Positions 27,542 through 36,984 of a stretch of 64,000 bases of DNA are shown here, one piece after another. Positions within the stretch are counted from its first letter, which is position 1, and each line of letters starts with the position of its first letter. The notes under the pieces are model-generated. The model saw only the letters and a list, made by a program, of their open reading frames with translations. It had not been told where the DNA came from and searched no databases. The DNA is taken from assembly GCF_900105925.1 (NCBI RefSeq), contig NZ_LT629791.1:7348001-7412000 (forward strand), written 5' to 3'. Position numbers and translations under genes: made by a program. This stretch comes from Jiangella alkaliphila (GTDB taxonomy: Bacteria; Actinomycetota; Actinomycetes; Jiangellales; Jiangellaceae).

Positions 27542-28750
27542 CTACTTGCGGCGCGAGCCGGGCGGCAGTGGGAGCGGGTCGATGCTCTGGTCGTTCGCGG
27601 TCAGGTCGATGCCGAGGTCGGCGGCGAACACCATGTGGGTCTCGATGTCGACGTCGTCGTCCTGCTGGGTGAGGTTGAAGACGCGGGCGCCGCGCAGCCG
27701 GTTCCGCTCGGCGCCGCTGAGGCCGTAGGTGCCGAAGCCGGTGTTGCCGGCGTAGCCGAGCATGACGCCGTAGTAGTTGCCGACGTACGTGTTGACGTGG
27801 TCGTGGCCGCAGAACACGCCGCGCACGTCGCCGCGGTCGAGGATGGCCGAGAACATGCCGCTGTTGAACGGGCCGGGGCACTCGTCCTCGTTGCGCTCGC
27901 CGACGATGCCGTGCTTGGCGACGGCGCGCTCGTGGTCGGCGGCGGTGCGGCTGTCGACGCTGGCGAACCACATGAAGCGGTACTCCCACAGGGGGATGTG
28001 AATGAACAGCAGCGCCGGCACTTTCTGCCCGGCCCGCTTCTCGACCAGCTCGGACGTCTCGGTGTACCAGTGCACCTGGTTCATCCGCAGCCAGTCCCAC
28101 GTCGGGTAGCCGGCGAAGTCCTGACCGTCGATGGTCGACGGCGCGTAGCGGCCGCTGTCGAGCAGGAACAGGTTGAAGATCGGCCGCTGACCACGGGCGC
28201 CGCGGATCAGCAGGTTCATGTTGCCGCTGCCGGTGACGCCGCGCGGGCTGGGCTGGTTGAGGTTGTGGCCGTAGGCCCGGTAGAAGGCGAGCATGTCCTC
28301 CTCGTCCATCCCGGTGTCAGGCGTGGAGTCCTCGTCGTGGTTGCCGTAGGTGATCACCCACGGGATCTCCCGCTCCTCCATCGGCTGGACGATGTTGTTC
28401 ATCGCTTGCTTCATCTCGGTGGCGTTCGCGCAGCCGCCGGTGATGTTGTCGCCGTTGTGGACGACGAGGTCGGGCTGCTCGGCGTCGAGGACCTTCTCCA
28501 TCAGCTCGATGGTGCGCCGGTCGATCCGCTCGTCGTCCTGGGTGTCGTTGAACTGGGCGATCTTGAAGGTGCCGTCGGCCTTGAACCGCAGCGGCTTGTC
28601 CTCGTCCGCCGCGCCGGCCGGCGTCGCGCCCGCGAGCGCACCGGTGGCGCCGAGCGCGATGGCGGCGGTGCCGATGCCGCCCATCCGGACGAAGTCGCGC
28701 CGGTCCCAGCCGGGCGCGGTCTCGGTCGGCTGCTGGTCGTGCTCGGTCAT
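27542..28750 (-). CDS. Tat-exported metallophosphoesterase
   Basis: A 402-residue protein. The twin-arginine signal RRDFVRMGG is at about residue 17, followed by a hydrophobic stretch and an AGA cleavage region. The calcineurin-like metal motifs are in order: the Asp of FNDTQDD, VHNGDNITGG, the active-site YGNHDED, IHIPLWE and FCGHDHVN. It acts outside the membrane on a phosphoester that the sequence does not reveal. Related proteins are annotated as purple-acid-phosphatase-like. Monocistronic by layout. Confidence 0.87.
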   Translation of the reverse strand: MTEHDQQPTETAPGWDRRDFVRMGGIGTAAIALGATGALAGATPAGAADEDKPLRFKADGTFKIAQFNDTQDDERIDRRTIELMEKVLDAEQPDLVVHNGDNITGGCANATEMKQAMNNIVQPMEEREIPWVITYGNHDEDSTPDTGMDEEDMLAFYRAYGHNLNQPSPRGVTGSGNMNLLIRGARGQRPIFNLFLLDSGRYAPSTIDGQDFAGYPTWDWLRMNQVHWYTETSELVEKRAGQKVPALLFIHIPLWEYRFMWFASVDSRTAADHERAVAKHGIVGERNEDECPGPFNSGMFSAILDRGDVRGVFCGHDHVNTYVGNYYGVMLGYAGNTGFGTYGLSGAERNRLRGARVFNLTQQDDDVDIETHMVFAADLGIDLTANDQSIDPLPLPPGSRRK

Positions 28751-28867
28751 GGCGGCCTCATCTCCTGTGACGACGGGGTGGTGCCGGGGACGCTAGCGAG
28801 CGACGGGCACCAGCAGCCGTCGCAAGGGTGATGAGCGGATGAAGCCCACTCGAATAGGGTCGTCGGC

Positions 28868-30004
28868 GTGGAACCGTTCCGCATCGACGTCCCCGAGTCC
28901 GACCTCGACGACCTCAAAGCGCGGCTGCGCGCCACCCGCTGGCCCGAGCCGGCCACCGTCGACGACTGGTCGCAGGGGGTTCCACTGGACTACCTGCGCG
29001 ACCTCTGCCACTACTGGTCGACGACGTACGACTGGCGGCGGGCGGAGGCGTGGCTGAGCGGACTGCCGCAGTTCCGGACCGAGATCGACGGGCTCGGCGT
29101 CCACCTGCTGCACGTCCGCTCCCTGCACGACGACGCGTTCCCGCTGGTGCTGACGCACGGCTGGCCTGGCTCGATCCTGGAGTTCCGCAAGCTGATCGAG
29201 CCACTCACCGACCCGCCCGACCCCGCCGACGCCTTCCACGTCGTCGTCCCGTCGCTGCCGGGCTACGGGTTCAGCGACAAGCCGGCCCGCGCCGGCTGGG
29301 GCGTCGAGCGCATCGCCGCCGCGTGGACGACGCTGATGGACCGGCTCGGCTACGACCGCTACGGCGCCCAGGGCAGCGACTGGGGCACGACGGTGTCGAC
29401 GCTGCTCGGCGTCGCGCACCCTGACCGCGTCGCCGGGATCCACCTGATGCCACCTCTCGCGCCGCCCGACCCGGCGACGTTCGGCGACCTCACCGACGCC
29501 GAGGAGTCGGCGCTGGACAGCCTGCGCGAGGCGGACGAGTGGGGCTCGGGCTACTCGCGGCAGCAGGCCACCCGGCCGCAGACCGTCGGCTACGGCCTGG
29601 TCGACTCGCCGGCGGCGCTGTGCGCGTGGATCGCGGAGAAGTACTGGTTCTGGACCGACCACGACGGCGACCTCGACGACGTCGTCAGCCGCGACGAGCT
29701 GCTCGACACCGTCATGCTCTACTGGCTGCCCGCCGCCGGCGCCTCGGCGGCCCGGCTCTACTGGGAGAGCATCCAGCAGGTCGACGAGTGGATCTCGAAC
29801 ACCGCCGGCGCCGCCGTCGACGTCCCCACCGGCTGCACGGTCTTCCCGAAGGAGCTGCAGCGGCCGTCGCGGCGGTGGGCGGAGCAGCGGTTCACGAACA
29901 TCCGGCACTGGTCCGAGCCGGCCCGCGGCGGCCACTTCGCCGCCCTCGAGCAGCCGGAGATCGTCGTCGACGAGATCAGGACGTTCTTCCGTCTGGTGCG
30001 CTGA
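28868..30004 (+). CDS. Epoxide hydrolase (alpha/beta hydrolase with EHN domain)
   Basis: A 378-residue protein from GTG 28868. The N-terminal EHN domain (about 1-100) begins EPFRIDVPESDLDDLKARL. The hydrolase core has the oxyanion motif HGWPGS (97-102), the nucleophile Asp171 in GSDWG and the general base His356 in GGHFAALEQP. It would open an epoxide of unknown origin. Its last 29 bases overlap the 3' end of the convergent YfhO-like gene. Confidence 0.88.
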   Translation: MEPFRIDVPESDLDDLKARLRATRWPEPATVDDWSQGVPLDYLRDLCHYWSTTYDWRRAEAWLSGLPQFRTEIDGLGVHLLHVRSLHDDAFPLVLTHGWPGSILEFRKLIEPLTDPPDPADAFHVVVPSLPGYGFSDKPARAGWGVERIAAAWTTLMDRLGYDRYGAQGSDWGTTVSTLLGVAHPDRVAGIHLMPPLAPPDPATFGDLTDAEESALDSLREADEWGSGYSRQQATRPQTVGYGLVDSPAALCAWIAEKYWFWTDHDGDLDDVVSRDELLDTVMLYWLPAAGASAARLYWESIQQVDEWISNTAGAAVDVPTGCTVFPKELQRPSRRWAEQRFTNIRHWSEPARGGHFAALEQPEIVVDEIRTFFRLVR

Positions 30005-32561
30005 GCCGCCGGCGGCGCTGCACAAGAGCCACGAGGCCCAGGACGGCGACGACGCCGAGCGCGCCGGCGCCGAGGGCGAGGCCCATCCGAAGGCCACGCG
30101 GCTGGTACGAGCAGGACACCGCGGTGACCCCCGCGTCGACCGGGACGGCGATCAGGCCGCCGACCGTCGTCGGGGTGACGGCTGGGCCGTCGCCCGCCGA
30201 GCAGCGCCAGCCGGGCGAGCGGATCACGCCGAACACGACCGTGCCGGCCGCCGAGCCGGGCGCGAAATGGACGTCGATACCGCGGGTGCTCACGTCGATC
30301 GACGCCGGCCGACGCTCCGGCAGCCCGGCCACGGTGTCGAGCCGCGCGCGGTCGAGGCAGCCGACGGGATTGCGCGGCAGCACCGTCTGGCCCTGGATGC
30401 GTAGCGTCAGGTCGCCACCGACCGGCCCGCCAACGCGCTGCATGCCCGCGCCCTGGTGCAAACCGGGGTAGCGGGCGTACGGCGGCAGCACGGGCCGCCA
30501 GCCGGTCTCCGCGTCGAGGACGTCGCCGACGAACGAGGGCGCGGCGAGGTAGCGCTCCGTCCCGGCGGGGCAGACGGCGCTCAGGTGCAGCTCGACCGGC
30601 AGTTCGGCGGCGGGTATGGGCGCGATCACCAGGTCGTCGGCCCGCGTGAGGACCGAGACCGACGGGTTCGCGGCCAACTCGGCGTCGGGCACCGTGTAGA
30701 CGTCGGCGCCGAGGGCGGTCTCCTGCCGGCCGAACGCGCCGGGATCGGCGGACGACCAGCCCGAGCCAGAGCGGACGGTGACCAGCGGGCCGGCGTCGTA
30801 GCGCTCCAGGCTCATGACCCCGTTCGCGTCGGGCACCGGCCGCGCGGAGATCGCGAACACTGTGTCGATGACGGGGTTGGCCGGGTCGTAGTTGGCCCGG
30901 CCGAACCCGGCGTAGCCGAAGCCGAGGTCGACCAGGGTCCGCGCCACGGCGTCGGGGATGGTGCTGGAGTAGTACTGAGGGCCCTGCCCGCCCAGCAGCA
31001 TGGGGTCGTTCTGCGTCACGTACCCGCCGGGCGCCACCCGCGACTCCGGCCAGGCGTCGGCGGCGAGCACCAGCTCGCGCACCTGATCGTTCGTGTCGCC
31101 CCAGGTCGGGTGAGCGCCGATGATCTGCGACCGCGCCTCGTCGATCGCCGCCGCCCCGGCCGTCGCCTCGACGACGACGGCGGCCCCGACGATGATGACG
31201 GCCGGCACCGCCGCCCAGGACGGTGGCCGCGGCCGCCGTCCGGCCAGCAGCCAAGCGACGACCGCAACCAGCGCCACGATCGGCACCACCATCCGGGTGG
31301 TCCCGGTGACGAACTGCCCGTCCCGCACGCCGAGGTAGAGCGCCGCGACGAGGCCGAGTGGCACCAGAACGGGAAGCACGCCGCGTAGCCTCGACGAGCC
31401 GGACAGCCACCCGGCGATGACGAGCATGCCGGCGACGACGAACGCCTGCCGGAACGGGCTGCCGTTGGGGGTGTCGAACCCGTGCCAGATCTCGTGGGTC
31501 AGCGTGACCTGCATGCTGACCAGCGTCAACGCGATGGCGACGGTCCACACGAGCCGCTCGCGCCGGGCGACGGCGGAGTTGACCGGCAGGCTCAGCGCGA
31601 GCAGCAGCAGGACCGTCCCGACCGCAAGCCCGGGACTGCTGCCGACGCCCTCGCTGCCGGCCAGCAGCCGCGACAGGAAGTCCGTCCAGTCCATCGCCTG
31701 GAACTTGATCTCCGGGCTGGGCCGCGAGTACCGCACGGCCCAGAACGTCGGCACCAGCAGCGGCGCGGCGAGCCCGATGCCGGCGACGACGGCGAGGGCG
31801 CAGCGCAGCACGCCGGTGACGCGGTGCCGCAGCGGGACCTCCGAGCCAGCCGAGATCACCCGCGCGAGGACGACGATCGCCGCGCCGATCGTCGCCATGT
31901 AAACGGTGTAGAAGTGCGACGTCCAGAGCAGCGCCACCACGAACGGCGATACGACGAGCGGCAGCAGCGTCCGCCGCCGCAGGATCCACTCGCAGACCAG
32001 GCAGAGGACGGGGAACGCCACTAGGCCGTTCAGCCACACGGTCATGTAGACGGCGTCATCCAAGGCCCACCCGCACAGGGCGTAGGACACCCCGGCGACG
32101 ACGGCGAGCCAGGCCGGGCCGCTGGGCCGGAGAAGCCGGAGGTACGCCGTCATCCCCGCCGCTGCCGCGGCGACCGCCAGCACCGCGATGACGTACAGCG
32201 CCAGGTCCATGCCGTCGCGCGGGAAGAAGACGACGATCCACGAGAACGTGCCGCCGAGGTAGGCCATGAAGTCGCCGAGGAACGGGACGCCGAAGCCGCT
32301 GGACCAGGTGAAGATCAGGTCGCCGGGAGCATCGCCCGTGAGCACGTCACGCAGGTGCGCGTGCATGGGGATGAACTGCTGGCCGAGGTCGTTCGTGTTG
32401 CGCGACGCGTCGCCGAACGGGAACGTCCCGCGCAGCATGCCGCTGGCGACGAACGCCCCAGCCGCGAGGAGTGTCGCCACTGCGCAGACGAGCAGCGCCG
32501 GCGCCCGCCTCGTGCGCCGTGCCTCGACGCGCGGCGCGGACGTCGTTGCGATGTCGAGCAT
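29976..32561 (-). CDS. YfhO-family multi-pass membrane protein
   Basis: An 861-residue protein. ATG 32561 is preceded by AAGGA 7 bases away. It has about a dozen membrane segments in the N-terminal two thirds, a large extracytoplasmic domain (about 560-820), and a final membrane helix with an RRRR tail. The region GTFPFGDASRNTNDLGQQFIP and the overall order resemble YfhO proteins, which are GT-C-like enzymes linked to glycosylation of lipoteichoic acid in Firmicutes. It is divergent from a GT2 with C-terminal membrane helices, the kind that makes polyprenyl-phosphate sugar donors, so the two probably act in sequence. Confidence 0.8.
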   Translation of the reverse strand: MLDIATTSAPRVEARRTRRAPALLVCAVATLLAAGAFVASGMLRGTFPFGDASRNTNDLGQQFIPMHAHLRDVLTGDAPGDLIFTWSSGFGVPFLGDFMAYLGGTFSWIVVFFPRDGMDLALYVIAVLAVAAAAAGMTAYLRLLRPSGPAWLAVVAGVSYALCGWALDDAVYMTVWLNGLVAFPVLCLVCEWILRRRTLLPLVVSPFVVALLWTSHFYTVYMATIGAAIVVLARVISAGSEVPLRHRVTGVLRCALAVVAGIGLAAPLLVPTFWAVRYSRPSPEIKFQAMDWTDFLSRLLAGSEGVGSSPGLAVGTVLLLLALSLPVNSAVARRERLVWTVAIALTLVSMQVTLTHEIWHGFDTPNGSPFRQAFVVAGMLVIAGWLSGSSRLRGVLPVLVPLGLVAALYLGVRDGQFVTGTTRMVVPIVALVAVVAWLLAGRRPRPPSWAAVPAVIIVGAAVVVEATAGAAAIDEARSQIIGAHPTWGDTNDQVRELVLAADAWPESRVAPGGYVTQNDPMLLGGQGPQYYSSTIPDAVARTLVDLGFGYAGFGRANYDPANPVIDTVFAISARPVPDANGVMSLERYDAGPLVTVRSGSGWSSADPGAFGRQETALGADVYTVPDAELAANPSVSVLTRADDLVIAPIPAAELPVELHLSAVCPAGTERYLAAPSFVGDVLDAETGWRPVLPPYARYPGLHQGAGMQRVGGPVGGDLTLRIQGQTVLPRNPVGCLDRARLDTVAGLPERRPASIDVSTRGIDVHFAPGSAAGTVVFGVIRSPGWRCSAGDGPAVTPTTVGGLIAVPVDAGVTAVSCSYQPRGLRMGLALGAGALGVVAVLGLVALVQRRRRLSAPDGRTS

Positions 32562-32716
32562 TTTCGTGTCCTTCCCCGTGCAACCGTCCAGACGCCCCTG
32601 AGCGTCTACCTGGTAGTGCGCCAATGCAGTGGCGCATGAGCACGGAGAGAACCGAACCTCCAGCGCGGGCAACATACCACGAGAACTGCTCTATAGAGAC
32701 CATCAGGGGGCCAGTG

Positions 32717-33706
32717 ATGAACGAGCTCGGTGAGCTCGGCATCGCCGTCATCATTCCGTGCCACAACGAGGCCGCGGCCATTGCCAGAGTCGTCTCGGAT
32801 ATCCGCGCGGCGCTGCCGTCCGCGGACATTTATGTGTACGACAACAATTCCACCGACACGACCGTTCACGAGGCGCTCGCGGCTGGGGCGATCGTGCGCA
32901 CCGAGACCCGGCAGGGCAAGGGCAACGTGGTGCGGCGCGCGTTCGCGGACATCGACGCGGACGTCTACGTGCTCGTCGACGGTGACGACACCTACGACGC
33001 CGCGCAGGCGCCCGCGCTGGTCGACGTACTGCTGGACGGCCCGCACGATCACGTCGTCGGGGTCCGCACCCACGTGGACGAGGCGGCGTACCGACCGGGC
33101 CACGTGCTCGGCAATCGGTTGCTCACCGGGGTGGTCGGCGCGCTCTTCGGCCGCCAGATCACCGACATGCTCAGTGGCTACCGGGCGTTCTCGCGACGCT
33201 ATGTGAAGTCGTTTCCGGCACTGTCGCGAGAATTCGAGATCGAGACCGAGCTGACCATCCATTCATTGCATCTTCGGGTGCCGGTGGCCGAACTCCCGGT
33301 CGGGTACAAAGAGCGCCCCGACGGCGGCGAGAGCAAACTGCGCACGTACCGCGACGGCTGGCGGATCCTGCGCTGGATCATCGAGATCACGCGGCACGAA
33401 CGGCCCGCCTTGTTCCACGGAGTCCTTGCCGGCGCCTTCGCGCTGATCGCGTTGATCCTCGGCCTGCCGGTGATCATGGACTATCTCGAGACCGGGCTGG
33501 TCCCGCGTTTCCCGACAGCCATCCTCGCCTCCGCCATCGCGATCATCGCCTTCGCGACGCTCGGGCTCGGCTATCTGCTGGACGCGATCCGCCGCGGCCG
33601 GGAGGAGGCCGCTCGGCTGTCGTACCTGCGCCTGCCCGCCCTGCGACCCATCCCCGTCGCCGAGCCTGTCATCGCCGACCCGCCGACGCTGGGTGTCCCC
33701 GGCTGA
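32717..33706 (+). CDS. Polyprenyl-phosphate glycosyltransferase (GT2, membrane-bound)
   Basis: A 329-residue GT2 starting at ATG 32717 behind CAGGGGG. The catalytic domain has VIIPCHNEAAAIARVV, the acidic DNNSTD and the DGDD metal site (LVDGDDTYD), followed by GRQITDMLSGYRAFSRR. Two membrane helices lie near the C-terminus (about 235-295). This is the layout of dolichyl/polyprenyl-phosphate sugar synthases. A lipid-linked sugar made here could feed the divergent YfhO-like GT-C protein on the outer face. Confidence 0.88.
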   Translation: MNELGELGIAVIIPCHNEAAAIARVVSDIRAALPSADIYVYDNNSTDTTVHEALAAGAIVRTETRQGKGNVVRRAFADIDADVYVLVDGDDTYDAAQAPALVDVLLDGPHDHVVGVRTHVDEAAYRPGHVLGNRLLTGVVGALFGRQITDMLSGYRAFSRRYVKSFPALSREFEIETELTIHSLHLRVPVAELPVGYKERPDGGESKLRTYRDGWRILRWIIEITRHERPALFHGVLAGAFALIALILGLPVIMDYLETGLVPRFPTAILASAIAIIAFATLGLGYLLDAIRRGREEAARLSYLRLPALRPIPVAEPVIADPPTLGVPG

Positions 33707-33708
33707 CG

Positions 33709-34950
33709 TCAGCCGGCCGGGCGCCACCAACTGCTGCGCAGCCCGAGCGCGATCCGGAACGCCTCCCCGCTGAGCTCCACCGAGCCGGAGCCGCCCTCGA
33801 CGACGACCGATGTGATCCGGCCGCCCCAGGCGCCGAGGCCGTCACGGGCGGTCACCCGCAGCGCAGCGACCCGGCCGACCGCGGGATAGGCGGCCGCGAC
33901 GTCGGCGGCGGACAGTGACGAGCGCCAGGTGTGCGGCGATCCGGACACGACACCGTCGTACGGGTCCTCGAAGGCCCGCAGGTACGACCGGCTCCCTCGC
34001 ACCGTCCAGCCGCCGTTCGACGACCCGAACTGGGTAAACGCGGGTACGCCGTCATGGATCAGCAGCCGCCCGGCGGTGGCGGCCACCGCCGCGTCGCTCG
34101 CGGGGTGCTCATAGCGGCGTTTCAGCTCGCCGGCCGCCGTGTAGTCCGCGACGCCGTTGAAGACCTGGCAGCGGGTGCTGTCGCAGGTGTCGTACCAGCT
34201 ACCTGGCTCTTCCGTCCGCTGCCACCGCGCGTAGCTGCGGGCCGCCACGGCCTGCGCCTGGACGGCAGCCGCCGGCCAGCTCGCGGGCATTTCGGCCGGC
34301 ACGACGCTGCGTAGATATGACTCCAGCGACGCGACCACGCGGGTGCCGGCCCCGGATCCGGCGGCGACGGCCTCAACGGCGCCGCGGTAGTCGCGGTAGG
34401 TGGCGCCCAGGATGAGCCGGACCGTCCCCGCCGGCGATGTGAAGCGCACCGGGGCGGCATGCACGACCAGGCCGCCGACCGCGACGTCGCGCCAGGTGCC
34501 GGCGCGCCCCTGCAGCGCCAGTCCGCCGCCGTTCCGGACCACCCGCCACGCGGTCACCCGCTCGCCTCGGATCGACGACGGCAGGTTCAGTGTCGCGCCG
34601 CTCGCCGCCGCCGTGAGCCCGGACGCCGGGGCCACGACGGTCTGGTCGTCGCCGGCGGCGGTGATGCGGACCTTCAGCTGGATGTCGTCGCGCTCGACCA
34701 GCGACGTTCCGCGGTAGTAGTGCGCGAGGATCCGGTCATAGCTCAGCCCGCTGACGGCGGCACCGTAGGCGCCCCATTGCGACATGCCCCGGCCGTGCCC
34801 GAATCCACGGCCCTCGATGACCACGTCCCCCGACGGCGGCAGTGGCACGACCTCCGTGGCGACGCCCACTGGCGATGCCGGAGCGGCAGCGAAGGGCACC
34901 AGAGCGCCCACCAGGACGGCAATCAGCTGCGCAAGTCGTAGGCGTTCCAT
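33709..34950 (-). CDS. SpoIID/LytB domain protein, secreted
   Basis: A 413-residue exported protein with an N-terminal signal (LIAVLVGALVPFAAAP). The SpoIID hallmarks are the FGHGRGMSQWGAYG motif (about 49-62) and SVVPAEMPASWP followed by AVAARSYA. SpoIID of Bacillus is a lytic transglycosylase acting on denuded glycan strands. Actinobacterial homologues are found outside sporulation and may trim wall glycan. The start lies inside the end of the upstream amidase gene (28-base overlap), so the two wall proteins are translationally coupled. Confidence 0.87.
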   Translation of the reverse strand: MERLRLAQLIAVLVGALVPFAAAPASPVGVATEVVPLPPSGDVVIEGRGFGHGRGMSQWGAYGAAVSGLSYDRILAHYYRGTSLVERDDIQLKVRITAAGDDQTVVAPASGLTAAASGATLNLPSSIRGERVTAWRVVRNGGGLALQGRAGTWRDVAVGGLVVHAAPVRFTSPAGTVRLILGATYRDYRGAVEAVAAGSGAGTRVVASLESYLRSVVPAEMPASWPAAAVQAQAVAARSYARWQRTEEPGSWYDTCDSTRCQVFNGVADYTAAGELKRRYEHPASDAAVAATAGRLLIHDGVPAFTQFGSSNGGWTVRGSRSYLRAFEDPYDGVVSGSPHTWRSSLSAADVAAAYPAVGRVAALRVTARDGLGAWGGRITSVVVEGGSGSVELSGEAFRIALGLRSSWWRPAG

Positions 34951-36878
34951 CCGGTCCCGATCTCACGGACGGTCCGGAAGCCACCGGTGCCGATGCCCGG
35001 GTAGAGCAACATGACGCCGTTGGGCCGCCAGGCGAGGAGGTCCAGGACACGGTCGCCGTCGATGTCGCCGGACCCGACGATTCCGGCCACGCTGTTCCAA
35101 CCGGTCCCGATCCGACGCGCTTTACCGAACCCGTCGCGGCCATTGCCGGGGTAGAGCCACAGCTCACCGTTGGACCGCCGGGCAACGAGGTCGACGATAC
35201 CGTCACTGTTCCAGTCACCCGGGCCGACGATTGCGGTCATGCCAGCCCACCCGCTGCCGATCGGTCGCGGCGTTCCGAACCTGCCGCTTCCATTGCCCGG
35301 GTAGAGCCACAGCTCACCGTTCGTCCGCCGGGCGATCAAATCTGCGGCACCGTCGCGATCCCAGTCACCCGGAGCGACGATCGCGCTCACCGAACGCCAG
35401 CCGCGGCCGATGACCAGCGGAGGCCCGAGGTTTCCGCCACGGGCTCCGGGATAGAGCCACAGGCTGGCGTCCGCGCGCCGCCGGGCGATCACGTCGTCGC
35501 GGCCGTCGCCGTCCCAGTCGCCAGGCAGGACAAGCGCGTTGAAGGCGCTCCAGCCAGTCCCCAGCCGGTCCCGCCGGTCGAACGTGGCCGAACCCAGCCC
35601 GCCCCAGAACCAGAGCGACGCGTCCGAACGCTGCCGGGCGACGAGGTCGGCACGACCGTTGCCGTCGAAGTCGCGTCCATGGGTCGCGTCGCCGCCGATG
35701 TTCATCTCGCGCAGCACGCCAGACCGAATCGTGGCGAGCCGTGCGTAGAGCCGCGCGCCCGGGCAGGCCGTGGAGGCGGCGTCGCGGTGACCGGCGACGG
35801 CGGGCCAGGACTCGCCGTCGTAGTTCACCCGGGCGAGCGGGTTGACCCCGTGGACGCTGAACTTCCACGCGAACAACCGTGCGTAGGCCGACAGCATGGC
35901 GTTGGTGGGCGTCGCGTCCTCGTAGTTCCCCAGGGCCGACGCCGCGAACGCGTCGTCGTTGTAACCGAGGGTGTGCGCGCCGATCACGGCGCGGTCCATC
36001 CCGCCGTAGCGGCCCTCCCAGATCCGGCCGAAGCGATCGATGATGAAGTTGTACCCGATGTCGCTCCAGCCCCGGGATTGCACGTGGTACAGGTAGATCG
36101 ACCGGATGAGCGCCGGGACCTCGGCCTCGGAGTAGTCGTTGGCGTTGACGGTGTGGTGGACGAACGCCCCGTTCACCTGGCCGTACTGCGGCGGCGTGCC
36201 GCGCAGCGACTCGTCCGCGCCCCACTGCGCCCGGGTCACGATGCTCGGCCGGGCGGCCGCGACCGAGGCGCTCGGCTCGGTCTGGATCTCGGCATCCGGC
36301 GGCGACGCGGCGGACGACAGTCCGGGATCGATCAGATCCAGGCGTAGGTCGGTCGCGGCGCGGCCGCGCGGCGCGTCGACCCGCACCTGCACCGCGTCCG
36401 ACGACGGGACCAGCAACGGGTCGGTTCCGTTGCGCACGTCCGCGCCCTCGGCGCTGTCCGGATCTGGCGCGTGGTCGTCGCCGTGCGGCAGCTCGTACCA
36501 CTGCGACCACTCACCGTCCTGACGGGTTCGGACCCACGCGGTGACATCTCCCTCACCGACCCAGGTGACGGCGGCCAGCCGGAACGGGTCGACCTCGAGT
36601 TCCTCGCTGTACACCACGGGGACCAGCCCGGCGTGCGCGTCCTCGGTGTCCCAGGGCGCCGCGGGCATGGCCGGCAGCGAGCCGAAGGACCGGGTGCTGC
36701 CGCGGAGCGGGACGGTCTGCAACGCGCCGCTGCTGGGGTCGAGCACTGGCGCGGCAGACGACGGCGTATGGGTGTCCGGCGGCGTCGGCGCAGCGACGGC
36801 TGTCACCGGGAGCGCGGTGGCAACCAGCGTCCCGACGGCCATGAAGAGGGCGGCGTGCCGCCACGGTCGCAGAGTCAC
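34923..36878 (-). CDS. Secreted PGRP-type N-acetylmuramoyl-L-alanine amidase with FG-GAP repeats
   Basis: A 651-residue exported protein from GTG 36878 with GGGGGAAG before it. After the signal peptide (about 1-30) comes a beta-rich region (60-190), then the amidase_2/PGRP domain (about 211-385) with zinc-ligand candidates His241/His242, His364 and Cys372 (FVHHT, AGHRD, TACPG). Five FG-GAP-like repeats (about 400-651) follow, alternating D.DGDG..D with LWLYPG. The enzyme would cut the stem peptide from peptidoglycan, with the repeats binding wall or calcium. Catalytic residues look intact. It is followed by SpoIID with a 28-base overlap. Confidence 0.87.
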   Translation of the reverse strand: MTLRPWRHAALFMAVGTLVATALPVTAVAAPTPPDTHTPSSAAPVLDPSSGALQTVPLRGSTRSFGSLPAMPAAPWDTEDAHAGLVPVVYSEELEVDPFRLAAVTWVGEGDVTAWVRTRQDGEWSQWYELPHGDDHAPDPDSAEGADVRNGTDPLLVPSSDAVQVRVDAPRGRAATDLRLDLIDPGLSSAASPPDAEIQTEPSASVAAARPSIVTRAQWGADESLRGTPPQYGQVNGAFVHHTVNANDYSEAEVPALIRSIYLYHVQSRGWSDIGYNFIIDRFGRIWEGRYGGMDRAVIGAHTLGYNDDAFAASALGNYEDATPTNAMLSAYARLFAWKFSVHGVNPLARVNYDGESWPAVAGHRDAASTACPGARLYARLATIRSGVLREMNIGGDATHGRDFDGNGRADLVARQRSDASLWFWGGLGSATFDRRDRLGTGWSAFNALVLPGDWDGDGRDDVIARRRADASLWLYPGARGGNLGPPLVIGRGWRSVSAIVAPGDWDRDGAADLIARRTNGELWLYPGNGSGRFGTPRPIGSGWAGMTAIVGPGDWNSDGIVDLVARRSNGELWLYPGNGRDGFGKARRIGTGWNSVAGIVGSGDIDGDRVLDLLAWRPNGVMLLYPGIGTGGFRTVREIGTGWNAYDLRS

Positions 36879-36919
36879 GACTTCCCCCGATCGGCGTTAC
36901 TGGTGTGACTCAAGCGACC

Positions 36920-36948
36920 AGATTAGCTCAGTGTGACGCAACTGTCAG
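36920..36948 (-). promoter_or_regulatory. Candidate sigma70-type promoter of the amidase-SpoIID pair
   Basis: On the minus strand CTGACA (36943-36948) and TAATCT (36920-36925) are 17 bases apart, 42 bases before the amidase GTG. Spacing and matches fit a housekeeping promoter. Confidence 0.5.
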
Positions 36949-36984
36949 GAGAAGCGACGATCCAGCTCAGGTCGTCCGCGCTGG

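Noticed and set aside
25227..28100. Very long open frame on the minus strand across acetoacetyl-CoA synthetase
   Set aside because: It is antisense to a gene with clear motifs and gives Arg/Gly/Val/His-rich translation without domains, as expected from high-GC third positions.
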